Shown here: positions 1 through 5,021 of the stretch, piece after piece
Layout: every line of letters starts with the position of its first letter
Position numbering within the stretch: the stretch's first letter is position 1
Assembly: GCA_030617565.1 (NCBI GenBank)
Contig: JAUWVE010000086.1
Location: 1 to 6,288 of the forward strand
Direction of reading: 5' to 3'
Length of the DNA: 6,288 bases
Source: Gammaproteobacteria bacterium
GTDB taxonomy: Bacteria > Pseudomonadota > Gammaproteobacteria > BMS3Bbin11
Notes under the pieces: generated by a model
The model's database searches: none
What the model was told of the DNA's origin: nothing
What the model saw: only the letters and a program-made list of their open reading frames with translations
Translations under genes and position numbers: made by a program

Positions 1-1
1 T

Positions 2-940
2 GAAATTAAACGGCTTGATGTTCGAGTGGGGGATACAGTCATCATACACCGGGCGGGAGATGTTATTCCAAAAATTACCGGGATTATCCTGTCCAGAAGG
101 CCGGCAAACTCGGTGCCTTATGAATTCCCAGCGGTCTGCCCTGTCTGCGGGTCAGAGGTGGTAGTAGATGAAGGTGGAATCATCTCGCGCTGTTCGGGTG
201 GTCTGTTCTGTGATGCGCAGCGTAAACAAAGCATCAAGCATTTTGTTTCCAGGAATGCCATGGATATTGATGGTCTGGGAGACAAACTGGTCGAGCAATT
301 AGTGGATGCCGGTTTGATCCGGAATGTGAGTGATATCTATTATTTACAGACTGAACAGTTACTTAAGCTGGAACGTATGGCTGAAAAATCAGCGACAAAC
401 TTAATCAATGCTATAGAGAAGAGTAAACAGACGACGCTGCCTCGTTTCCTCTATGCACTCGGTATTCCACAGGTCGGTGAAACAACTGCCTTAATATTGG
501 CAAGGCATTTTACAGACATAGACAGCATACGGTCTGCATCAATAGAAGAATTGCAGTCACTTGATGATATCGGTCCGGTCGTTGCTCTGGATGTTGCGAC
601 ATTTTTCAGGCAGGCCCACAATCTTGAGGTGATAGACCGACTAATCAGCTCCGGCATACACTGGCCGGAAATTGACAGGCAAGTTCAGCATGAATCGTTG
701 CTTGGCGGCAAGGTGTTCGTGATTACAGGTACGCTGTCAGAAATGTCACGCAGTGAGGCCAAAGCAATACTTCAGGCAATGGGGGCAAAAGTCAGTGGCA
801 GTGTCTCGAGTAAAACAGATTATGTGCTAGTGGGTGAAAATCCGGGATCAAAAGCAACGAAAGCGGCAGAATTGGGTATTGAAATACTTGATGAAGCAGG
901 CTTAAAGCAGTTGCTTACTCTGGATGAGAAGGAGGTATAA
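2..940 (+). CDS. ligA: NAD-dependent DNA ligase LigA, C-terminal part (5' end cut by window edge)
   Basis: LigA seals nicks in duplex DNA using NAD+ during replication and repair. The frame is open to the left edge (EIKRLDVRVGDTV...), so the GTG at 26 is internal and not a start; the adenylation domain lies outside the window. From the first visible codon the protein shows the end of the OB fold (GDTVIIHRAGDVIPKI), then a four-cysteine zinc finger at about residues 46, 49, 64 and 70 (CPVC...RC....FC). The spacing of 3, 15 and 6 matches E. coli LigA as I recall it. Next come helix-hairpin-helix repeats (DIDGLGDKLVEQLVDAGL; LGIPQVGETTA; LDDIGPVVA) and a C-terminal BRCT domain at about 233-312 (GKVFVITGTL; GAKVSGSVSSKTDYVLVGENPGSKATKA). 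About 312 residues are visible, roughly the C-terminal half of a usual 670-residue ligase, with no frameshift. The stop TAA (938-940) overlaps a TATAAT sequence and lies just after a perfect AAGGAGGT. pssA follows after 29 bp. Confidence 0.97.
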   Translation, partial: EIKRLDVRVGDTVIIHRAGDVIPKITGIILSRRPANSVPYEFPAVCPVCGSEVVVDEGGIISRCSGGLFCDAQRKQSIKHFVSRNAMDIDGLGDKLVEQLVDAGLIRNVSDIYYLQTEQLLKLERMAEKSATNLINAIEKSKQTTLPRFLYALGIPQVGETTALILARHFTDIDSIRSASIEELQSLDDIGPVVALDVATFFRQAHNLEVIDRLISSGIHWPEIDRQVQHESLLGGKVFVITGTLSEMSRSEAKAILQAMGAKVSGSVSSKTDYVLVGENPGSKATKAAELGIEILDEAGLKQLLTLDEKEV

Positions 941-968
941 TAACTTGCCAAAGGCAACAGGAATCTAA
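911..968 (+). promoter_or_regulatory. Possible pssA promoter / translation-initiation region overlapping the end of ligA
   Basis: Several signals overlap here. An exact Shine-Dalgarno core AAGGAGGT lies at 929-936 inside the last ligA codons. An exact TATAAT -10 hexamer lies at 936-941, but the best upstream -35 match is poor (TTGCTT at 911-916, 19-nt spacer). Eight nucleotides after AAGGAGGT, a TTG at 945 opens a 7-codon frame (MPKATGI) whose TAA at 966-968 ends one base before the pssA ATG at 970. pssA also has its own weaker AGGA at 959-962. These could be a pssA promoter, a coupling mini-ORF, or chance. ligA-pssA co-transcription is equally compatible. Confidence 0.3.
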
Positions 969-969
969 A

Positions 970-1731
970 ATGACTGGAAAACCAGATAAATCTGTCCGTA
1001 AGGGTATCTACATCCTGCCCAATCTGTTTACCACCGGTGCACTGTTCGCCGGTTTTTCAGCCATCATACAGGCCAGTAATGGTAAATTTGAGCTGGCAGC
1101 GATTCTTATTTTTGTAGCGATGGTGCTCGATGGCCTTGATGGGCGCGTAGCGCGCATGACCAATACCACCAGTGAATTTGGTATCCAGTATGACAGCCTG
1201 TCAGACATGGTTTCATTCGGACTGGCTCCGGCTCTGGTGGTTTATGAATGGTCTTTAAATTCCATGGGAAAACTTGGCTGGATGGTTGTCTTTATCTACG
1301 CCGTGGCAGCAGCGCTCAGGCTGGCGCGTTTCAATACCCATGCAGCCGATGAAAAAATATTTTTTCAGGGATTGCCCAGCCCCTCAGCGGCAGCCATTAT
1401 TGCTGCGTTCATCTGGGTGGTCAACGATTACGGCATGACAGGGGAAGAATTCAAGATACCCATCTTACTACTGACCCTGACCACTGCTATCCTGATGGTC
1501 AGCAAAGTGCCGTTCCGTAGTTTCAAGGATTTTGACCTTAAAAGCCACGTCCCTTTTGTTGTACTGCTGGGTATCGTTATTGTCCTGGTAGTTATCGTTT
1601 ATGACCCGCCCAGGGTGTTGTTCGCGGGTTTCTTCATCTACCTTCTTTCCGGGCCGGTTACTGCTTTGCGGCATAGAAAAAAGAAGACGGATGACCTGGT
1701 TCAGGGTGAGGATGAAGGGAGTGAGGAATAG
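970..1731 (+). CDS. pssA: CDP-diacylglycerol--serine O-phosphatidyltransferase (phosphatidylserine synthase)
   Basis: This enzyme joins CDP-diacylglycerol and L-serine to give phosphatidylserine, the precursor of phosphatidylethanolamine, in the inner membrane. The 253-residue protein carries the complete CDP-alcohol phosphotransferase signature: D54, D57, G58, A61, R62, then eight residues to G71, D75 and D79 (DGLDGRVAR...G...D...D). These acidic residues bind the metal and the CDP group. Hydrophobic segments at about 18-35, 43-55, 82-95, 104-117, 138-152, 163-178, 194-211 and 216-231 fit the multi-helix integral membrane fold. The tail after 233 is highly charged (HRKKKTDD...GEDEGSEE). Length and motif fit the integral-membrane (type II) enzyme and not the phospholipase-D-like E. 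coli PssA. The ATG at 970 has AGGA at 959-962, and no ATG, GTG or TTG lies in frame between it and the end of ligA. The stop TAG contributes the first base of repeat copy A. Confidence 0.95.
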   Translation: MTGKPDKSVRKGIYILPNLFTTGALFAGFSAIIQASNGKFELAAILIFVAMVLDGLDGRVARMTNTTSEFGIQYDSLSDMVSFGLAPALVVYEWSLNSMGKLGWMVVFIYAVAAALRLARFNTHAADEKIFFQGLPSPSAAAIIAAFIWVVNDYGMTGEEFKIPILLLTLTTAILMVSKVPFRSFKDFDLKSHVPFVVLLGIVIVLVVIVYDPPRVLFAGFFIYLLSGPVTALRHRKKKTDDLVQGEDEGSEE

Positions 1732-1846
1732 TTTTAAGTTTCAAGAGGTAAGTTCAAAAATACCAGGGTTTTCAACATAAAGTCTCTTTGCTCTCAGTGT
1801 CCTCTGTGGTGAAAAGCTTTTAACTTTTGACTTGAAACTTGAAACT
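1731..1846. repeat. Intergenic repeat copy A (GTTTCAA heptamer ends, 9-nt CACAGAG-type core)
   Basis: No coding potential. The left end is two heptamers, GTTTTAA and GTTTCAA (1731-1744), starting on the last base of the pssA stop codon. The right end is CTTGAAACTTGAAACT (1831-1846), so AGTTTCAAG (1737-1745) and CTTGAAACT (1838-1846) form terminal inverted repeats. The similarity continues imperfectly inward (AAGTTCAAAA on the left against the complement of AACTTTTGA on the right). CAAAAATAC lies at 1755-1763. The core on the - strand holds three degenerate 9-nt units: CACAGAGGA (1800-1808), CACTGAGAG (1791-1799) and CAAAGAGAC (1782-1790). A palindrome AAAAGCTTTT sits at 1812-1821. The architecture matches copy B after rimI. 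I see no ORF or target-site duplication, so whether it is mobile is unknown. Confidence 0.75.
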
Positions 1847-1866
1847 AAATTTATTCAAATCAGGTC

Positions 1867-1896
1867 TTGCAATGCGATTGTGGTCTGTGCGATATT
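1867..1896 (+). promoter_or_regulatory. Candidate sigma-70 promoter for the leuA leader
   Basis: TTGCAA (1867-1872; 4 of 6 to TTGACA) is followed after 18 nt by GATATT (1891-1896; 4 of 6 to TATAAT). The -10 is preceded by TGC, giving the extended -10 form TGnGATATT. Transcription would start near 1902-1904, on the ATG of the 36-codon leader ORF. It lies just past the end of repeat copy A, which is a sensible place for a promoter separating leuA from pssA. This rests on motif matching alone. Confidence 0.4.
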
Positions 1897-1902
1897 TAAG
1901 CC

Positions 1903-2013
1903 ATGTTACAGGCAGGTCAAAAAAATACTGGGTCATTAAATGCAGCAACGCCAGTTGTTGCAGTCTCTTTGCTTGCCGGTTTCGCTCTCCTCAGCAGTCT
2001 GCTGCTGCGCTAG
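1903..2013 (+). CDS. Putative leucine-rich leader peptide upstream of leuA
   Basis: A 36-codon ORF runs from ATG 1903 to TAG 2011-2013, too short for most gene callers. Nine of its 36 residues are leucine, and seven of the last 14 (LLAGFALLSSLLLR), ending in three consecutive CTG codons (1999-2007) followed by CGC and the stop. A leucine-codon run at the end of a short ORF ahead of leuA is what a ribosome-mediated leucine attenuator needs, as in the enteric leu operon leader. The first half (MLQAGQKNTGSLNAATPVV) is polar. No Shine-Dalgarno sequence precedes the ATG, and an in-frame TAA lies at 1897-1899. The candidate promoter would start the RNA at or next to the ATG, so translation might be leaderless. 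The hydrophobic C-terminal half could instead be a small single-helix membrane protein, and CTG is a common leucine codon, so chance remains possible. Confidence 0.45.
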   Translation: MLQAGQKNTGSLNAATPVVAVSLLAGFALLSSLLLR

Positions 2014-2022
2014 TTCAGCGCA
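1911..2022 (+). promoter_or_regulatory. Candidate attenuator-like RNA fold in the leuA leader
   Basis: Read by eye, the leader RNA has alternative stems. A strong hairpin pairs TGCAGCAAC (1941-1949) with GTTGTTGCA (1954-1962): 9 bp, one G-U, loop GCCA. An outer stem GGCAGG (1911-1916) with CTTGCC (1972-1977) can enclose it. The leucine codons can pair as CAGCAG (1992-1997) with CTGCTG (2002-2007), or long-range GCAGCA (1942-1947) with TGCTGC (2003-2008). Alternatively, the bases just after them form TGCGCT (2006-2011) with AGCGCA (2017-2022), loop AGTTC. The last two choices share bases and exclude each other. No run of U follows any of these stems. The segment 2023-2086 is pyrimidine-rich and holds only a weak CTCCAT/ATGGGG stem (2057-2074). 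Confidence 0.35.
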
Positions 2023-2086
2023 TATACTCCTACACATATTAAGTCCAAATTTATTTCTCCATTCTTTTATGGGGTGCATGTTAATC

Positions 2087-2112
2087 TTGGCGTTGAAAAT
2101 ATTCAGTGCCAA
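2087..2112 (+). promoter_or_regulatory. 11-bp hairpin just upstream of the leuA ribosome binding site
   Basis: TTGGCGTTGAA (2087-2097) pairs with TTCAGTGCCAA (2102-2112) across the loop AATA; two of the 11 pairs are G-U. It ends nine bases before the leuA Shine-Dalgarno AGGA (2122-2125). AAAAG follows instead of a U-tract, so it is not an intrinsic terminator. It could modulate leuA translation, stabilise the mRNA, or be the last stem of the leader fold. The pairing is clear in the sequence; its function is unknown. Confidence 0.45.
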
Positions 2113-2132
2113 AAGTAATTCAGGATGCAGAC

Positions 2133-3683
2133 ATGAGTGATTCATTAATTATATTTGATACGACCTTGCGTGATGGTGAGCAGAGCCCTGGTGCGTCGAT
2201 GACGCGTGATGAGAAAGTACGTATCGCTCGTAGTCTGGAGCGTATGCGGGTAGATGTTATAGAGGCCGGTTTCCCGGCTGCCAGCCGTGGTGATTTTGAA
2301 AGTGTTCATGCTGTTGCTTCCGTCATAAAAGATAGTCGGGTATGCGGCTTGGCCCGTGCTATCGAAAGTGACATACAGGCAACCGCAGATGCCATTAAAC
2401 CGGCTGAAAAGAACCGCATCCATACCTTTATTGCGACATCACCGATTCACATGCAGGAAAAATTGCATATGACACCGGAGCAGGTGCTGGAACGTGCTGT
2501 CTGGGCAGTAAAATTTTCCCGCCAGTTCACCGATGATGTTGAGTTCTCTCCAGAAGATGCAGGTCGATCGGATGAAGATTTTCTGTGTAAGGTGATTGAG
2601 GCAGTCATCGATGCAGGTGCTACGACAATAAACATACCGGATACCGTAGGCTATAATTTGCCGGGACAGTTTGGAACTTTGATTGCAAACCTGCGCCAGC
2701 GTATTCCGAATTCGGATAAGGCAATCTTTTCAGTTCATTGTCATAATGACCTTGGCATGGCTGTTGCCAATTCATTAAGTGCAGTTCTCAATGGGGCGAG
2801 ACAGGTTGAATGCACCATTAATGGTCTCGGTGAAAGGGCGGGAAATGCCGCACTCGAAGAGATCGTGATGGCGGTAGAAACCCGGCAGGATGTGTTCAAC
2901 TGTACAACCCGCATAGACACCACGCAGATTGTACCGACCAGTCGCCTGGTGTCCAATATCACCGGTTTTGCCGTACAGCCGAACAAGGCAATAGTCGGGG
3001 CCAATGCCTTTGCCCATGAATCGGGTATCCACCAGGACGGCGTAATCAAGAAGCGCGAGACTTACGAAATCATGCGTGCTGAAGACGTAGGCTGGGCGCA
3101 TAATCGCATGGTGTTGGGTAAGCACTCCGGCCGGAATGCCTTTCGTACCCGGTTGAAAGAATTAGGAATTGAAATCGAAACCGAATCAGCACTTAATTCA
3201 GCATTTGCCCGATTTAAGGAACTTGCTGACAAGAAGCATGAAATATTTGATGAAGATCTGCAGGCATTGGCCACCGAGGAGTCGACTGAACAGGAGAACG
3301 AAGCGGTTAAGCTGGTCACATTGAAAGTGTGTTCAGAGACTGGTGAAACACCCGTGGCTGATATAACACTGAACATTAATGGTACGGATTTGTCAGCCTC
3401 TATGCCCGGCGGTGGCCCGGTTGATGCGGCCTTCAAGGCTATAGAGGCCATCATTAATTGCGGCTGCAAATTACTGCTTTATTCGGTAAACAATATTACG
3501 ACCGGTACTGACTCGCAGGGTGAAGTGACTGTTCGAATCGAGAAAGACTCTCGCATCGTTAATGGCACGGGTGCCGATACCGATATTGTCATTGCTTCTG
3601 CCAAGGCTTATCTCAATGCTATGAACAAGATGAAGGTTGACCTTGACCGTTCGCATCCACAATCCTCCCAACCTCCGATCTGA
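2133..3683 (+). CDS. leuA: 2-isopropylmalate synthase
   Basis: LeuA condenses acetyl-CoA with 2-oxoisovalerate, the first committed step of leucine synthesis, in the cytoplasm. The 516-residue protein has an N-terminal HMGL-type TIM barrel with the signature FDTTLRDGEQSPGAS (8-22). Its divalent-metal ligands by family comparison are D14, H202 and H204 (VHCHNDLGMA) and N238 (GLGERAGNAALEE). A linker with HESGIHQDG (295-303) and LGKHSGRNAF (328-337) leads to the C-terminal leucine-sensing regulatory domain at about 390-500 (MPGGGPVDAAFKAIEA), so end-product inhibition is expected. I chose ATG 2133 over the in-frame GTG at 2106: AGGA (2122-2125) is well spaced from it, and MSDSLIIFDTTL matches the usual N-terminus, whereas the GTG would sit inside the hairpin at 2087-2112. 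Length is normal for the roughly 515-520-residue bacterial form. It is preceded by a candidate leucine leader and probably leads the transcript leuA-udg-rimI. Confidence 0.97.
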   Translation: MSDSLIIFDTTLRDGEQSPGASMTRDEKVRIARSLERMRVDVIEAGFPAASRGDFESVHAVASVIKDSRVCGLARAIESDIQATADAIKPAEKNRIHTFIATSPIHMQEKLHMTPEQVLERAVWAVKFSRQFTDDVEFSPEDAGRSDEDFLCKVIEAVIDAGATTINIPDTVGYNLPGQFGTLIANLRQRIPNSDKAIFSVHCHNDLGMAVANSLSAVLNGARQVECTINGLGERAGNAALEEIVMAVETRQDVFNCTTRIDTTQIVPTSRLVSNITGFAVQPNKAIVGANAFAHESGIHQDGVIKKRETYEIMRAEDVGWAHNRMVLGKHSGRNAFRTRLKELGIEIETESALNSAFARFKELADKKHEIFDEDLQALATEESTEQENEAVKLVTLKVCSETGETPVADITLNINGTDLSASMPGGGPVDAAFKAIEAIINCGCKLLLYSVNNITTGTDSQGEVTVRIEKDSRIVNGTGADTDIVIASAKAYLNAMNKMKVDLDRSHPQSSQPPI

Positions 3684-3698
3684 GAATAGAGGTACCCA

Positions 3699-4391
3699 AT
3701 GTCTCCAATGACTGATCGACGAAGGCAAGTACTCGAAGATATGGGTATAGATGTCTGGCTGCTTCGGGATAGCACCGGAGCAGCTGGATCGGTCGCAGAG
3801 GTTCAGCCTGATGACGGCGGAGACGTGGGTGACTGGAATACACTGCAAACCCAGGTGCAGGCCTGTCACCGATGCTCCCTGTCTAAAAGCCGTACGCAGA
3901 CGGTATTCGGCAGCGGAAATAATCACGCCGAGTTGCTATTAATTGGTGAGGCTCCGGGTGCTGAGGAAGATCGACAGGGACTGCCATTTGTTGGAAAGGC
4001 AGGAAAACTGCTGGATGCAATGTTATTTTCTATAGGCCTGCAGCGTGATCAGGTCTACATCTGCAACGTTCTGAAATGTCGGCCGCCAAATAACCGCAAC
4101 CCGCAGCCTGCTGAAGTTGAATCCTGTGCTTCTTTTCTTAGTGAGCAGATTGATTTCATCAAACCCAGGGTCATACTTGCTCTGGGAAAATTTGCTGCAC
4201 AAAGCCTGCTGCAGACAGAGGCGCCTGTTTATAAGATGCGTGAAAGCAATAAGGTGCTTCCGGGAACCGATATACCTGTTGTAGTGACATATCATCCTGC
4301 AAGTTTATTGCGAAACACTGAGCAGAAGGCCCAGTCATGGCAGGACTTGTGCAAGGTCACACAATTGCTAGGAACGAATGCAGGAGACTAA
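3699..4391 (+). CDS. Family-4 (Fe-S) uracil-DNA glycosylase
   Basis: This enzyme removes uracil from DNA to start base-excision repair of deaminated cytosine. The 230-residue protein has a family-4 catalytic core: GEAPGAEEDRQGLPFVGKAG (83-102), uracil-pocket sequence CNVLKCRPPNNRNP (122-135), and the HPASLLR motif (199-205). Four cysteines, C56, C59, C127 and C143, spaced 3, 68 and 16, are placed to hold the [4Fe-4S] cluster typical of this family. About 50 residues precede the first cysteine, including RRRQVLEDMGIDVWLLR (7-23); thermophilic and archaeal members lack most of this. I recall similar N-termini in proteobacterial homologues often labelled SPO1 DNA polymerase-related. ATG 3699 has GAGGT at 3689-3693; ATG 3708 is a less well-placed alternative. 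It starts 15 bp after leuA and is in the same frame as rimI, separated by one TAA and two codons. Confidence 0.93.
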   Translation: MSPMTDRRRQVLEDMGIDVWLLRDSTGAAGSVAEVQPDDGGDVGDWNTLQTQVQACHRCSLSKSRTQTVFGSGNNHAELLLIGEAPGAEEDRQGLPFVGKAGKLLDAMLFSIGLQRDQVYICNVLKCRPPNNRNPQPAEVESCASFLSEQIDFIKPRVILALGKFAAQSLLQTEAPVYKMRESNKVLPGTDIPVVVTYHPASLLRNTEQKAQSWQDLCKVTQLLGTNAGD

Positions 4392-4397
4392 AAGGCT

Positions 4398-4859
4398 TTG
4401 ACGCAGGGCATACATCCAGCAGGCATTCGCCTGATGCGGGAGATTGATTTAGATGAGGTAATGGAAATTGAAATTGCATCCTACGAATTTCCGTGGACGG
4501 AAGGGATATTCCGCGACTGCCTGCATAACCAGTATCACTCTACACTTTTTGTGCAGCAAAAAAAAATCCTTGCCTATACTGTCGCGCAATACGTTGTCGA
4601 TGAATGCCACTTGTTAAATCTATGTGTACGACAGACAGAAAGAGGACAGGGTTTAGGCGAGAAAATGGTCCAGTACCTGATGAACCAGGCGCGGCAGAAA
4701 GATATGGGCTCGATTTTTCTCGAAGTGAGGGTGTCTAATACGGCAGCGATAAACCTGTATGACAAATTGGGTTTTAATGAAATTGGGCTGCGCAGGGGAT
4801 ACTACCCGGATAAAAACGGACGGGAAGATGCATTAGTACTGGCGCATGAGATTTTTTGA
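4398..4859 (+). CDS. rimI: Ribosomal protein bS18 N-alpha-acetyltransferase RimI (GNAT family)
   Basis: RimI transfers acetyl from acetyl-CoA to the N-terminal alanine of ribosomal protein S18. The 153-residue protein shows the GNAT fold: N-terminal strand IRLMREIDLDEV (10-21), the RimI-type helix segment ASYEFPWTEGIF (27-38), the acetyl-CoA pyrophosphate loop RGQGLG (82-87), and LEVRVSN..AINLYDKLGF (108-126). E109 and Y121 correspond to the catalytic E103 and Y115 of E. coli RimI. The ending RRGYYPDKNGREDALVLA matches the family closely. The start is uncertain. TTG 4398, 6 bp after the glycosylase stop, keeps the whole first strand, but its possible ribosome binding sites are badly spaced (AGGAG 4382-4386, AAAGG 4391-4395). 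The ATG at 4434 would delete that strand. Translation may depend on coupling to the upstream gene. Repeat copy B begins right after the stop TGA. Confidence 0.94.
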   Translation: MTQGIHPAGIRLMREIDLDEVMEIEIASYEFPWTEGIFRDCLHNQYHSTLFVQQKKILAYTVAQYVVDECHLLNLCVRQTERGQGLGEKMVQYLMNQARQKDMGSIFLEVRVSNTAAINLYDKLGFNEIGLRRGYYPDKNGREDALVLAHEIF

Positions 4860-5021
4860 AAGTTTCAAGTTTCAAGTCAAATAACAAAAATACTTTGTCG
4901 CAAAGATCACAAAGCTCGAGAGGAAAGTAACAAAATAAATATTCTAAAAATATATTATAAAGGGTTCCTTTGCGCTCTTTGTGTCATAGCGGTAAAAACA
5001 TCTTTTAATTTTTCTTTCTTT
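4860..5021. repeat. Intergenic repeat copy B between convergent rimI and dctM
   Basis: No gene is seen here. AGTTTCAAGTTTCAAGTC (4861-4878) starts one base after the rimI stop; with the next three A's it is the exact reverse complement of 1826-1846 in copy A. CAAAAATAC (4885-4893) is shared with A in the same place and orientation. Nine-nt units run CGCAAAGAT, CACAAAGCT, CGAGAGGAA (4899-4925). On the other strand CGCAAAGGA (4966-4974) and CACAAAGAG (4975-4983) repeat the theme, so 4897-4915 and 4967-4985 form an imperfect inverted repeat (14 of 19) around an AT-rich centre. The right part (CTTTGCGCTCTTTGTGTC...CTTTTAATTTTT) aligns loosely with copy A. The T-rich stretch 5001-5023 could help terminate rimI transcripts, but no tight hairpin directly precedes it. 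Confidence 0.75.

Noticed and set aside
26..28. GTG at 26 as the start of a 304-residue protein
   Set aside because: The frame continues upstream to the window edge with LigA-like residues (EIKRLDVR), so it is an internal valine codon.
1839..2042. 67-codon + strand ORF across the end of repeat A and the leader
   Set aside because: It has low-quality composition, overlaps the repeat end and the candidate promoter, and has no recognisable motif.
2106..2108. GTG 2106 as the leuA start
   Set aside because: It lies in the 3' arm of the 2087-2112 hairpin without a suitable ribosome binding site, and adds nine residues not typical of LeuA.
1940..2140. 66-codon + strand ORF, leucine- and cysteine-rich, ending inside the leuA start
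   Set aside because: It runs through all the hairpins, lacks a ribosome binding site and has an odd composition (CCC run). The 36-codon ORF in the other frame fits a leader better. Kept only as a weak alternative.
1936..2145. 69-codon - strand ORF in the pssA-leuA gap
   Set aside because: It is the antisense of the leader and leuA start, with no ribosome binding site or motif seen.
3062..3469. 135-codon - strand ORF inside leuA
   Set aside because: Fully antisense to the conserved LeuA linker and regulatory domain.
3471..3926. 151-codon - strand ORF overlapping leuA and the glycosylase
   Set aside because: It is antisense to two well-supported genes and shows no domain; a shadow of their codon structure.
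4861..4925. CRISPR-like array
   Set aside because: The heptamer and 9-nt units are contiguous and degenerate, with no repeat-spacer alternation and no cas genes.
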